Below, piece after piece: positions 1 to 8,631 of a stretch of DNA of 64,000 nucleotides (the first letter of the stretch is position 1; every line of letters begins with the position of its first letter). Source of the stretch: Aequorivita sinensis (lineage in GTDB: Bacteria > Bacteroidota > Bacteroidia > Flavobacteriales > Flavobacteriaceae). The stretch is taken from positions 434,001 through 498,000 of the forward strand of contig NZ_VDMC01000001.1 in the NCBI RefSeq assembly GCF_006346335.1, read 5' to 3'. The notes beneath the pieces were generated by a model, which saw nothing but the letters and a program-made list of their open reading frames with translations, ran no database searches and was not told where the DNA came from. The position numbers and the translations under genes are program-made.

Positions 1-324
1 GTAAGCTATTTAGAGAAAAGAGGGTTTGAACAAATTAGAGCTAACGTAGATGGATACGAAGCTCCAAAATCATATCTTAAAAAAGATAGTGATGTAGTAA
101 TAACTCCAGATATAGTAGCAAGTCGGGCTGGAATTAAGCATTATTTTGAAATAAGTTTAAAAACGGAAAAACTTAGATTATTAAAATCTAAATGGCAGTT
201 TTTAGATACAATTACTCGAATGCGTAATCAACGATTTAAAATAATAACGCGTCGTGGACATTACAAGTTTACAGACGAATTATTAAAAGAGCTAAATCTT
301 GAAAAGAATTTAATTAAGCTCTAA
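1..324 (+). CDS. 3' end of an unrecognised protein (partial)
   Basis: An open frame enters from the left edge and stops with TAA at 322-324, leaving 107 codons. The piece is rich in Lys, Leu and Ile with predicted helices and a late basic segment (ITRRGHYKF). I do not recognise the family. Its last bases overlap the 3' end of the convergent ElaA-family gene by 11 bases, so no terminator separates them. The start lies outside the window. The frame has ordinary codon use for the region, which makes a real gene likely. Confidence 0.6.
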   Translation, partial: VSYLEKRGFEQIRANVDGYEAPKSYLKKDSDVVITPDIVASRAGIKHYFEISLKTEKLRLLKSKWQFLDTITRMRNQRFKIITRRGHYKFTDELLKELNLEKNLIKL

Positions 325-754
325 TCATTGCAATGTGAGGTATTCCATCCTCTGAATAGCGATCACCAATAGTCTTAAAACCGTGGCTTTCGTAAAAAGT
401 GACTAGATAAGTTTGGGCTGATATTTTTATTTTGTTAGCCTTATAATACTCTTCTATTGCTTTAATTGCCGCATCGGTAATTTTATGTCCATACCCTAAT
501 TTGCGATAGTTATCCCGTACAACTACTCTACCAATAGAAGATTCGTCAAAATAATCTCCTTCTTGAAAACATCTAGCATAAGCAATTATTTTTCCATCCT
601 CTCTACCTATTACATGTAAAGCCCGTTGATCTTTTCCATCTATATCTTGATAAACACAATCCTGCTCTAAAACAAAAACTTCACTTCTTAATCTTAAAAG
701 ACTATAAAGTTCATTAGTGTTTAATTCTTCAAAATTTTTTACTTCAATTTCCAT
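314..754 (-). CDS. GNAT family N-acetyltransferase, ElaA type
   Basis: This 146-residue protein matches the ElaA branch of the GNAT acetyltransferases. Visible hallmarks are the early LYSLLRLRSEVFVLEQDC segment, the ALHVIG strand, the acetyl-CoA-binding region around residues 75-90 (GRVVVRDNYRKLGYGHKI) and the late FYESHGFK motif. The family transfers acetyl groups from acetyl-CoA to small molecules or proteins; the ElaA substrate is not known. It is the last gene of a minus-strand run after rpiB and the CDF transporter, 15 bases downstream of the latter. Its length is normal for the family. Confidence 0.88.
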   Translation of the reverse strand: MEIEVKNFEELNTNELYSLLRLRSEVFVLEQDCVYQDIDGKDQRALHVIGREDGKIIAYARCFQEGDYFDESSIGRVVVRDNYRKLGYGHKITDAAIKAIEEYYKANKIKISAQTYLVTFYESHGFKTIGDRYSEDGIPHIAMIRA

Positions 755-769
755 AGTTTTTCAATTAAA

Positions 770-1687
770 TCAATCTTGAACAATAATGTCTTTTGGATCG
801 TCTTTTTGGTGTTCAGGTTGAATAGTAACATGATTTATTCCGAAGTTTTTAAAAAGAACTTCTTCAACTTTAGTTAACACTGCATCAAACTCAGAAAGTG
901 TAACATCTTCGTGAAAATCTAAATGTGCCTCTAAATGCGTTTCTTGTTCGTTAAGCTGCCAGATATGAATATGATGCATATTCTTCACTTCTGGAATTTC
1001 ACAAACCGTTTCAATTATTTCTTCCAAATTTAAGTCGTCTGGAGTAAAAAGCATCAATACTTTAAAAGAACTTTTTATCAAATCATACCCCATTATTAAC
1101 AAGTATAGTGCTATTAACACAGTTAATATACTATCTACCCAATACCATTCAAAATATAACATTAAAACACCACCTATCAAAACAGCTACAGATGCAGCCA
1201 TATCTGAAAATAAGTGTAAATATGCTGAACGCATATTCATATTTGTTTTAGATTCTTTAAAAAGTAGAAGTACGCTAAATCCGTTAAAAACAATTCCTAA
1301 AATCGCTAACCATATTACCAAACCACTTTTTATAGGTTGTGGATCCATAAATCTAAAGATAGCTTCGTAAATAAGGTAAACAGCAACTATAATTAATGTT
1401 ACAGAATTTACGAAGGCTGCAAGAATTTCGGCTCGCTTATACCCAAAAGTTTTAGTAACCGAAGCGTCTTTTTTTGAATATCTATCGGCTATGTAGCTAA
1501 CAATCAATGAAAGTACGTCGCTAAAATTATGCAAGGCATCAGAAAGTAATGATAAACTTCCAGAAACTAATCCGCCAATAGCTTGAGCAACAGTAATACC
1601 TATATTAAGAAAAATAGAGAGCAGAAGCTTTCTACCTTTCATATCGGGATGTGAATGGCTATTAGAATGTGCGTGATTATGCGACAT
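770..1687 (-). CDS. Cation diffusion facilitator family transporter
   Basis: This 305-residue inner-membrane protein belongs to the CDF family (CzcD/ZitB type), which exports Zn2+ and related divalent cations by proton antiport. The N-terminus is His-rich (about residues 3-14). Six membrane segments follow. The two intramembrane metal-site HxxxD motifs are visible as HNFSD (TM2) and HLFSD (TM5). A cytoplasmic C-terminal domain of about 90 residues contains HHIHIWQL. It lies between rpiB (9 bases upstream) and the ElaA-type gene (15 bases downstream), so all three are probably cotranscribed. Metal specificity cannot be read from the sequence. Confidence 0.92.
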   Translation of the reverse strand: MSHNHAHSNSHSHPDMKGRKLLLSIFLNIGITVAQAIGGLVSGSLSLLSDALHNFSDVLSLIVSYIADRYSKKDASVTKTFGYKRAEILAAFVNSVTLIIVAVYLIYEAIFRFMDPQPIKSGLVIWLAILGIVFNGFSVLLLFKESKTNMNMRSAYLHLFSDMAASVAVLIGGVLMLYFEWYWVDSILTVLIALYLLIMGYDLIKSSFKVLMLFTPDDLNLEEIIETVCEIPEVKNMHHIHIWQLNEQETHLEAHLDFHEDVTLSEFDAVLTKVEEVLFKNFGINHVTIQPEHQKDDPKDIIVQD

Positions 1688-1696
1688 TTTAAAAGT

Positions 1697-2128
1697 TTAT
1701 GAGCAGGCTATTTTTTCTACTCGTTTTTGATGACGGCCACCTTCGAAATCTGTATTTAGAAATGTTTTTACCATTTCAACAGCTTGTTGTTTACTAGTAA
1801 ATCGTGCTGGAATACTTAAAACGTTAGCATCATTATGTTGACGCGCTAATTCGGTAATTTCTTTTGTCCAGCATAAAGCAGAACGTACTTTTTGATGTTT
1901 ATTAGCCGTCATATTAGCACCGTTTCCGCTTCCGCATACAATGATACCAAAATCTACATTTCCTTTCTCAACATCTTCAGCAACAGGATGAACAAAATCT
2001 GGATAATCAACACTAGAATTTTCATCCGTACCATGGTTGATAACAGTATGTCCTTCTTTTTCTAAATAAGAGATTATTTCAAATTTATAATCTGTACCTG
2101 CGTGGTCGTTCCCGATAGAAATTTTCAT
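1697..2128 (-). CDS. rpiB: Ribose 5-phosphate isomerase B
   Basis: RpiB interconverts ribose 5-phosphate and ribulose 5-phosphate in the non-oxidative pentose phosphate pathway. The 143-residue protein has the expected N-terminal GNDHAG motif and the catalytic-cysteine segment GIIVCGSGNGANMTANK near residue 70, which fits the RpiB/LacAB fold. Length is typical. It is the first gene of the minus-strand group continuing to the CDF transporter, and its start faces the gene-free AT-rich stretch to its right, a candidate replication origin. Confidence 0.93.
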   Translation of the reverse strand: MKISIGNDHAGTDYKFEIISYLEKEGHTVINHGTDENSSVDYPDFVHPVAEDVEKGNVDFGIIVCGSGNGANMTANKHQKVRSALCWTKEITELARQHNDANVLSIPARFTSKQQAVEMVKTFLNTDFEGGRHQKRVEKIACS

Positions 2129-2768
2129 AATATTTAATTTTTATCAAAGATAATGATTTAGGTAGCAGAAATATTATTGTTCTATCTAATATTGCTTTTC
2201 TTATATAATATAGGTTATCAACACGTTTAATAGACTTAAATTCAGTATATTAAATTATATGTAGTGTAAATTAATCGTTTCTTAACCTTAGCTTCATATA
2301 ATGGTTAACAACATTGTTGATATTTGTTAATTGAATTCCTATAAGTAAAATTGCAGATGTGGAAATTATTTACAATAGGTTTTAAAATTCCAATAATGCA
2401 AATTTTTTAACCGTTTTTTATTGGTCAGTTATGGGATGAAAATTTTCAGTTAACAACATTAATTTTAAAAATACTTATCAATTTTAGGTTGTAGAAATAG
2501 GTTGTTCACAGTTGTTAATTACTATAGCTATTCGACTATAATTTAAGCTGTTCAGATTGTTATATTATGTTAATAACCTATTATTAAAAGAGAATAAGTT
2601 AATTTCAAAACAAAACATCAAAAAGTTATTGTACATATTAACACACTATAATAAACACCATTTTATTTAATTAAATTTTAAAAAAGAAAAATGTAGTATT
2701 AATATATGTTGATAACTATAAAAAATGGAAAATGAAGATTTTTGAATCTAGAGAAAGACTATAGATTT
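2129..2768. other. Candidate chromosomal replication origin (oriC)
   Basis: This 640-base stretch has no credible gene and is very AT-rich. It contains two TTATCAACA sites (one mismatch from the DnaA-box consensus TTATCCACA) in opposite orientation at 2215-2223 (+) and 2707-2715 (-). Weaker relatives are TTAACAACA at 2305-2313 and 2450-2458, ATATCAACA at 2315-2323 (-) and TTATTAACA at 2568-2576 (-). The genes to the left run leftward and most genes to the right run rightward. Two parS sites lie 17-18 kb to the right. The combination is what an origin looks like, but no box is a perfect consensus and GC skew was not computed. Confidence 0.5.
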
Positions 2769-3008
2769 TTACACGATTTTTAAGTTGGAAGGATTGTTGA
2801 AATCGTTCATTATTTGTTCTGCTTGAGAAATATCGTCTATATGTACTTGAAGCCTAATTCCACCTATGGCATTCGAGTAAAAAGGAAATACACTAATCAT
2901 TGTTTCATTCTGAAATACATACCTAATGCCTTCTTGATCAAACAAAAGTTGAAGCACTGCATATTCTGCAGGGTATTGGAATATAGCTATGGTTTTAAAA
3001 TGTTCCAT
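2769..3008 (-). CDS. DUF2007-family small protein
   Basis: This 79-residue protein has the DUF2007 (putative signal-transducing protein) pattern: an opening strand (FKTIAIFQYPAEYAVLQ), a central EGIRYVFQNE segment and a closing IRLQVHIDDISQAEQIM helix. It has no signal peptide or membrane span. The molecular role of the family is unknown. It stands alone, divergent from rnr, with its stop at the edge of the origin-like region. The length is normal for the domain. Confidence 0.75.
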   Translation of the reverse strand: MEHFKTIAIFQYPAEYAVLQLLFDQEGIRYVFQNETMISVFPFYSNAIGGIRLQVHIDDISQAEQIMNDFNNPSNLKIV

Positions 3009-3178
3009 TTTAGATATCTAAGTAGCTTATGAAATTATTCTTACTTTTAAATTTCATCACATTAGTAGATTTCAAGTTTATATTATATATAAACCTTCTC
3101 TAAGGTACTAAATCTTTGCTAATGTAATCCAATCATTATGAGATATGTATTACATTTACAATAATTACAAATTAAACT

Positions 3179-5371
3179 ATGCCAAAAAATAAACGTAAAA
3201 AGAGTAAAAATAAAATAGATAATCTTTCTCAAACAATTCTGAACATACTTCGGAAAGATCATTCACAAGCTTTTAACTATAAGCAAATTGCCGCTAAACT
3301 TCAATTAGACGACCCTAGTAGTAGGAACCAAATAATAAAAAAATTAAAGGATTTACTAGGAAAAGGAAGTATTCAAGAAATTGATCGCGGAAAATATATA
3401 CTTACCCCTTCACAAAACTACTATACTGGAAGAGTTGATATTGCAGGTCGTGGTCAAGGCTACATTATTGTAGAAGATCTTGAAGATGATATCTATGTGA
3501 GTAGTAAAAATTTAAATAAAGCCTTAAATGGCGATATAGTTGAAGTTTACGTTTTTAAACGTAAAAAAGGAGGGAAGACAGAAGGAGAAGTAACCAAAAT
3601 TATAGAAAGAAAACGTACAGAATTTGTAGGTACTATAGATGTACAGGAAAACTTTGCATTCGTAGATGTTACAGATTATAAAATGTACACCGATATTTTT
3701 GTTCCAAAGAATAAAATAAACGGAGCTAAATCTGGAGAAAAGGTTTTAGTTGAAATGCTAGAATGGCCAGAAAAAGAAGATTCTCCTATAGGAAAAGTTA
3801 TTAAAGTTCTAGGTATGCCTGGAGAACATAATACCGAAATTCACTCTATTCTAGCACAATACGGATTGCCGTATGATTTCCCTCAAGAGGTTGAAGTTTA
3901 TGCTAATAAAATAGATACTTCAATTAAGGAATCTGAAATAAAAAAGCGTCGCGATATGCGCGAAACTTTAACTTTTACAATAGATCCAAAGGATGCAAAA
4001 GATTTTGATGATGCCCTTTCTTTTGAAAGACTTGAAAATGGGAATTATGAAATAGGAATTCACATCGCCGATGTGTCACATTATGTTACTCCTGGAAATG
4101 AACTTGATGATGAAGCTTATGAACGTGCAACTTCCGTTTACTTAGTAGATAGAGTGGTACCAATGCTGCCAGAGATTCTTTCAAACAATGCTTGTTCTCT
4201 TCGTCCTAATGAAGAAAAATATACTTTTTCAGCTGTTTTTGAAATGAATCAAAAAGCGGAAGTTATAAAACAGTGGTTTGGAAAGACAGTTACATTAAGT
4301 GATGCGCGTTTTGCTTATGAAGAAGCACAACACGTAATTGAAAATCCGAATGAGGAAATACATAAAATTCCTTCCGATATTTCGATTACAGATGAAGAAT
4401 ATGACGTTAAACCTGAAATTGCTGAAGCTATTTTAGAAATGGATAGGCTTGCTAAAAAATTACGAACTAAACGTATGCGTGCTGGTGCTATTTCATTTGA
4501 TAAGGTAGAAGTAAAATTTATTTTAGACGAAAATAAAAACCCTGAAGGCGTGTACTTTAAAGAAAGTAAAGACGCTAATAAGATGATTGAAGAATTTATG
4601 CTTCTAGCCAATAGAAGTGTAGCCGAATTTATCGGAAAACAGAATCCAAAAAAGACATTTGTTTACCGAGTTCACGATGAACCGGATGACGAAAAAATTG
4701 CAGCGCTTGAAAATATAATTAAACGATTTGGTTATAAACTAAACACAAAAGATCGTCATACTACAGCTACTTCTATGAATAAATTATTGAAGGATGTTCA
4801 AGGTAAAAAAGAACAGAATTTAATAGATACTATTGCTATTAGAAGTATGAGTAAAGCAATGTATACAACCAAAAATATTGGTCACTACGGATTAGCTTTT
4901 GACTATTATACCCATTTTACTTCACCTATACGTCGATATCCAGATGTTATGGTTCACAGACTTCTTCAGCATTATCTAGAAAATGGAAAAAGTGCTAATG
5001 AAGAGGAATTTGAAGAAAAATGTAGCCATAGTAGTGACATGGAAGGACTTGCAACTAATGCCGAACGCGATAGTATTAAGTATATGCAAGTTAAGTATAT
5101 GCAAGATCATCAAGATGAAGAGTTTGTTGGAGTAATTTCAGGAGTTACTGAATGGGGTATTTATATAGAAATTATCTCTAATAAATGTGAAGGAATGGTT
5201 CGTTTGCAAGATTTGAATGACGACCATTACGAATTTGATAAAGACGAATATGCGGTAATTGGAAAACGTACCAATAACGTATATCGCCTTGGAGATGAAG
5301 TTAATGTAAAAGTAAAAAATGCCGATTTAGTTAAGAAGCATTTAGATTTTACAATGCTAGGTCATAAATAA
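3179..5371 (+). CDS. rnr: Ribonuclease R
   Basis: RNase R is a processive 3'-to-5' exoribonuclease that degrades structured RNA. The 730-residue protein has a Lys/Arg-rich N-terminus, a winged-helix-like region (about 15-75), cold-shock/OB domains (about 85-220), the RNB catalytic domain and a C-terminal S1 domain (about 645-725). The catalytic acidic cluster DPKDAKDFDDALSF begins at residue 269, and the conserved FTSPIRRYPDVMVHRLL motif closes the RNB domain. The ATG at 3179 follows a near-consensus promoter element (TACATTTA at 3151). It appears monocistronic. Confidence 0.95.
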   Translation: MPKNKRKKSKNKIDNLSQTILNILRKDHSQAFNYKQIAAKLQLDDPSSRNQIIKKLKDLLGKGSIQEIDRGKYILTPSQNYYTGRVDIAGRGQGYIIVEDLEDDIYVSSKNLNKALNGDIVEVYVFKRKKGGKTEGEVTKIIERKRTEFVGTIDVQENFAFVDVTDYKMYTDIFVPKNKINGAKSGEKVLVEMLEWPEKEDSPIGKVIKVLGMPGEHNTEIHSILAQYGLPYDFPQEVEVYANKIDTSIKESEIKKRRDMRETLTFTIDPKDAKDFDDALSFERLENGNYEIGIHIADVSHYVTPGNELDDEAYERATSVYLVDRVVPMLPEILSNNACSLRPNEEKYTFSAVFEMNQKAEVIKQWFGKTVTLSDARFAYEEAQHVIENPNEEIHKIPSDISITDEEYDVKPEIAEAILEMDRLAKKLRTKRMRAGAISFDKVEVKFILDENKNPEGVYFKESKDANKMIEEFMLLANRSVAEFIGKQNPKKTFVYRVHDEPDDEKIAALENIIKRFGYKLNTKDRHTTATSMNKLLKDVQGKKEQNLIDTIAIRSMSKAMYTTKNIGHYGLAFDYYTHFTSPIRRYPDVMVHRLLQHYLENGKSANEEEFEEKCSHSSDMEGLATNAERDSIKYMQVKYMQDHQDEEFVGVISGVTEWGIYIEIISNKCEGMVRLQDLNDDHYEFDKDEYAVIGKRTNNVYRLGDEVNVKVKNADLVKKHLDFTMLGHK

Positions 5372-5453
5372 AACATTTAAAATAAAGGTTTTATACTTTT
5401 TAGTAACTAAATATTAAATAGTAAAAACTAAAATTTATTTTTTTACAGACATT

Positions 5454-5480
5454 GGGTAAAAGTAATTTGTATTTTTACCC
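5454..5480. promoter_or_regulatory. Inverted repeat just upstream of the LysE-type gene
   Basis: Perfect 8-base arms GGGTAAAA (5454-5461) and TTTTACCC (5473-5480) are separated by 11 AT-rich bases and end four bases before the chosen ATG. The position suggests an operator or a 5'-UTR hairpin, but no regulator gene is adjacent and function is inferred only. Confidence 0.35.
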
Positions 5481-5484
5481 TATT

Positions 5485-6204
5485 ATGTTTGACGGTTTAC
5501 TTTACGCTGCATTTTATGGATTCTTATTGGCTTTTGCAGTCGGTCCAGTATTTTTTACCCTAATTGAAACTGCTATAACAAAAGGGGTTAAGGCCGCTGT
5601 ATTCTTTGATTTAGGTGCAATAGTTGCTGATATACTGTTTATAATAATAGCCTTTTATAGTACAAGTAGAATTCTTGAACAAGTGAAGAATGATCCTGGC
5701 TTACTAATTTTTGGCGGAGGGATTCTCATTGCTTATGGAATTATATCCTATATTCGAACCAATAAATCAATATTTAAAATTGTAAGAGAACATTACGCTG
5801 TAAAAGTAAAAAAAAATCTCGGTGGACTATTCCTAAAAGGATTTCTATTGAACTTTGTAAACTTTGGTGTATTAGCGGGTTGGATAGGAACGCTAATTAT
5901 GGCTAATGCTCTTACAACTTCAGATAATGGCGTATTTCTATTTATTTCTACGGTATTAGCAACATTCTTTCTTACCGACCTTTTAAAAATACTTTTAGCT
6001 AAAAAATTGAAAAATAAAATGACTCCGCGTTTTATTTTTAAAACTAAAAAATGGGTGAGTATTTTAATTTTTGGATTTGGTATTTTACTTCTTATTCAAG
6101 GTATTTTCCCCAAAGGTGTTGAAGCTGGACTTGAAAAAATCCCAGGACAAGGCAATCCTATAGAAATAGAAAAGCCTATTCCTCCTGTTGAGGATTTACA
6201 ATAA
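5485..6204 (+). CDS. LysE-family amino-acid exporter-like membrane protein
   Basis: The protein has the LysE/RhtB translocator pattern, with about six hydrophobic segments starting right after the N-terminus and the early motif AFAVGPVFFTLIETA. The family exports amino acids or related small molecules; the substrate is not predictable here. I chose the ATG at 5485 (239 residues) over an in-frame TTG at 5452 because the longer form would put a polar stretch before TM1 and would place an inverted repeat (5454-5480) inside the coding region. The tail after the last membrane segment is Pro/Glu-rich. Confidence 0.8.
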   Translation: MFDGLLYAAFYGFLLAFAVGPVFFTLIETAITKGVKAAVFFDLGAIVADILFIIIAFYSTSRILEQVKNDPGLLIFGGGILIAYGIISYIRTNKSIFKIVREHYAVKVKKNLGGLFLKGFLLNFVNFGVLAGWIGTLIMANALTTSDNGVFLFISTVLATFFLTDLLKILLAKKLKNKMTPRFIFKTKKWVSILIFGFGILLLIQGIFPKGVEAGLEKIPGQGNPIEIEKPIPPVEDLQ

Positions 6205-6292
6205 TAATCTCTTCTTTTTTATATTTTTTTGTTAGTATTAAGCGCGGCTCCCAAAGTTTTGGGCTCGTGGAAATCGTAGTAATTATTAAAAA

Positions 6293-6323
6293 TAAAAAAA
6301 ACCCTAACTAAAAAGTTAAGGTT
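6293..6323 (-). terminator. Rho-independent terminator of tRNA-Cys
   Basis: Read on the minus strand, AACCTTAACT (6323-6314) and AGTTAGGGTT (6309-6300) form a 10-base-pair stem with one G-U pair and a four-base loop, followed by a T-run. It lies four bases past the encoded CCA end of tRNA-Cys. Confidence 0.75.
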
Positions 6324-6326
6324 TCT

Positions 6327-6400
6327 TGGAGGCATCGAGCGGACTCGAACCGCTGTAGCAGCTTTTGCAGAGCTGAGCCTAGCCACTCGGCCACGATGCC
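6327..6400 (-). tRNA. tRNA-Cys (anticodon GCA)
   Basis: On the minus strand a complete cloverleaf can be drawn. The acceptor stem is GGCATCG/CGATGCC, the D arm is GCC/GGC, and the anticodon stem CAGCT/AGCTG encloses loop CTGCAAA with anticodon GCA. The T arm GCGG/CCGC has loop TTCGAGT. The discriminator base is T, as expected for Cys tRNA, and CCA is encoded at 6329-6327. A terminator follows at once, and folB lies upstream on the same strand. Confidence 0.95.
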
Positions 6401-6455
6401 ATATTGTGGTGCAAATGTAAATAATTAAACATTTATTTCCTACATAAAAACTAAA

Positions 6456-6812
6456 TTAGCGTTTCTTCTTCATTGTTACACTTACTTCAGCAACGTCTCC
6501 ACCAATAGGAGGGTTTTGTTTTGCCACTGTAACCTTCACTGTATTAACCATTTCTAATTTTATCAACACCGAATCAATAATTCGCTTAGCTACGTGCTCT
6601 AATAACTTTGCACGTATACTCATTTCTTCTCTTACGATATTTTGAAGCATAACATAATCAACAGTATCTGCTAATTCATCAGTTTTTGAAGCTTTAGATA
6701 AATCGGCTTTTACTGTAAGATTCACCAAATAATCTGATCCTATTTGTCCTTCTTCAACTAAACACCCGTGAAAGGCATAAATCTTTATGTTTTTTAAACG
6801 AATGGTTCCCAT
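6456..6812 (-). CDS. folB: Dihydroneopterin aldolase
   Basis: FolB converts 7,8-dihydroneopterin to 6-hydroxymethyl-dihydropterin and glycolaldehyde in folate synthesis. The 119-residue protein starts MGTIRLKNIKIYAFHGCLVE, with the family's early YAFHG motif, and has the conserved ANTVDY-like stretch (LADTVDYVMLQ) and a late VTVAKQNPPIGG segment. An upstream in-frame extension exists, but it translates a dispersed repeat (VYPERSRR-like), so I placed the start at 6812. It lies just upstream of tRNA-Cys on the same strand. Confidence 0.9.
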   Translation of the reverse strand: MGTIRLKNIKIYAFHGCLVEEGQIGSDYLVNLTVKADLSKASKTDELADTVDYVMLQNIVREEMSIRAKLLEHVAKRIIDSVLIKLEMVNTVKVTVAKQNPPIGGDVAEVSVTMKKKR

Positions 6813-6842
6813 AAATAATTTTTGACAAATATAATAAACAAA

Positions 6843-6881
6843 GTCAGTTTGAGTCCTTCGGCTTCGCTCAGGATAAACCAA
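6843..6881. repeat. Dispersed flavobacterial palindromic repeat
   Basis: The segment contains TCCTTCGGCTTCGCTCAGGA, an imperfect palindrome whose other-strand translation gives the familiar VYPERSRR-type peptide seen spuriously at the ends of many Bacteroidota genes. It lies between the divergent folB and glnS starts. Only one clear copy is seen in this window, so the repeat nature rests on general knowledge. Confidence 0.5.
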
Positions 6882-6925
6882 GGTCGAAACCTAATTTTAA
6901 ACAACTTCTTTTTCACTTAATTCCT

Positions 6926-6933
6926 TACCTTTG
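6926..6933 (+). promoter_or_regulatory. Bacteroidota -7 element before glnS
   Basis: TACCTTTG matches the TAnnTTTG consensus of the primary Bacteroidota sigma factor and is followed by GCAC, a common context. It lies 20 bases before the glnS ATG. I see no good -33 TTG at the usual spacing. Confidence 0.6.
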
Positions 6934-6953
6934 CACGACTTAAAAATACAGAT

Positions 6954-8630
6954 ATGAGTAACGAAGCAGCACCTCTTAATTTTATAGAGCATATTATAGA
7001 AGAAGACCTTAAAAAAGGCTACAAAAAAGATGATTTATGTTTCCGATTTCCACCAGAACCTAATGGTTATTTACATATTGGTCATGCTTCATCAATTTGT
7101 TTAAACTTTGGTTTAGGAGAAAAATACAATGCCCCTGTAAATCTTCGTTTTGACGATACAAACCCAGCAAAAGAAGAACAGGAATTTGTTGACGCCATTA
7201 AAAGAGATGTTTCTTGGTTGGGCTATAAATGGGCAACCGAATGTTATGCTTCCGATTATTTTCAACAGTTATACGATTGGGCTGTTCAATTGGTTAAGGA
7301 TGGAAAAGCTTATGTAGACTCTCAAACTTCAGAAGAAATTGCTGAACAAAAAGGTACTCCAAACACACCTGGAAAGGCTAGTCCTTATAGAAATCGCTCT
7401 GTTGAGGAAAATTTAGAGTTACTCGAGAAGATGAAGAATGGGGAAACCAAAGAAGGGGAACACGTACTTCGTGCTAAAATTGATATGGAATCGCCTAATA
7501 TGTTAATGCGCGATCCTGTGATGTATAGAACCTTGTTTAAATCACATCACCGTACCGGAACCGATTGGAAAATTTTTCCAATGTACGATTGGACTCATGG
7601 AGAGAGTGATTATATAGAACAAGTATCACATTCCTTCTGTACGCTTGAATTCCTACCTCATAGAGAGCTTTACGATTGGTTTTTAGATCAAGTGGTGGAA
7701 GAGGATAAATTACGTCCTAAACAGCGCGAATTTGCACGTAGAAATCTAAGTCATACTGTTGTGAGTAAACGAAAACTCGCTCAATTAGTTGCAGCGGGAG
7801 TTGTAAATGGTTGGGACGATCCTCGTATGCCTACTATTTCTGGTTTACGCCGAAGAGGTTATACTCCAGAATCAATTAAAAACTTTGCCGATAGTATTGG
7901 CGTTGGTAAACGTGAAAATTTGATTGATGTTTCTCATTTAGAATTTAATGTTCGTGAAGATTTAAATAAAAAGGCACCGAGAATCATGGTGGTTTTAGAT
8001 CCTGTGAAATTGATTATTGATAATTATCCAGAGGGTCAAACTGAAATGCTTGAAGCAGAAAATAATCAAGAAGACGAAAGTGCTGGAAATAGAGAAGTAC
8101 CTTTTTCTAAAGAATTATTGATTGAAAGAGAAGATTTTAAAGAAGAAGCAAACCGCAAGTTTTTTAGATTGACAATCGGGAAAGAAGTCCGCTTAAAAAA
8201 TGCATATATCATTAAAGGAGAAAGTGTAGTAAAAGACGCTGATGGAAACATCACCGAAATTCACTGTACTTACGATCCAGAAAGTAAAAGTGGTAGTGGA
8301 ACAGAGGCTTCTTTAAGAAAAGTAAAAGGAACTTTACACTGGGTTTCTGCAGCGCACGCTTTGCCTGTTGAAGTTCGTCTTTACGACAGACTATTTACAG
8401 AACCATCACCAGATACTAACAAGGAAAAGGATTTTATGGAATTTATAAATCCAAATTCTTTAGAAGTTATTACAGGATATGCTGAACCAAGTATAAAAGA
8501 TGCTGAACCAGAAGATAAATTTCAATTTCAGCGTTTAGGGTATTTTGTGGTAGATAAAGACACGACAAAAGATAATATTGTATTTAACCGTACAGTGCCA
8601 TTACGCGATTCTTGGGCAAAACTTTCATAA
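6954..8630 (+). CDS. glnS: Glutaminyl-tRNA synthetase
   Basis: GlnS charges tRNA-Gln with glutamine. The 558-residue class I synthetase has PPEPNGYLHIGHA (the HIGH signature, about residues 30-43), the DDTNP segment and the class-I KMSKS equivalent VVSKRKL at about 268. The C-terminal half is the beta-barrel anticodon-binding region (GTLHWVSAAHALPVEVRLYD). PNGYLHIGHA with VVSKRKL marks it as GlnS rather than GltX, and a separate gltX is present at 13505-15022. Its stop is one base from the stop of the convergent gene. Confidence 0.95.
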   Translation: MSNEAAPLNFIEHIIEEDLKKGYKKDDLCFRFPPEPNGYLHIGHASSICLNFGLGEKYNAPVNLRFDDTNPAKEEQEFVDAIKRDVSWLGYKWATECYASDYFQQLYDWAVQLVKDGKAYVDSQTSEEIAEQKGTPNTPGKASPYRNRSVEENLELLEKMKNGETKEGEHVLRAKIDMESPNMLMRDPVMYRTLFKSHHRTGTDWKIFPMYDWTHGESDYIEQVSHSFCTLEFLPHRELYDWFLDQVVEEDKLRPKQREFARRNLSHTVVSKRKLAQLVAAGVVNGWDDPRMPTISGLRRRGYTPESIKNFADSIGVGKRENLIDVSHLEFNVREDLNKKAPRIMVVLDPVKLIIDNYPEGQTEMLEAENNQEDESAGNREVPFSKELLIEREDFKEEANRKFFRLTIGKEVRLKNAYIIKGESVVKDADGNITEIHCTYDPESKSGSGTEASLRKVKGTLHWVSAAHALPVEVRLYDRLFTEPSPDTNKEKDFMEFINPNSLEVITGYAEPSIKDAEPEDKFQFQRLGYFVVDKDTTKDNIVFNRTVPLRDSWAKLS

Positions 8631-8631
8631 G

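Noticed and set aside
6240-6270. Hairpin CCCAAAGTTTTGGG near the LysE gene end as a terminator
   Set aside because: The stem is short and no T-run follows on the plus strand; it may be a repeat fragment.
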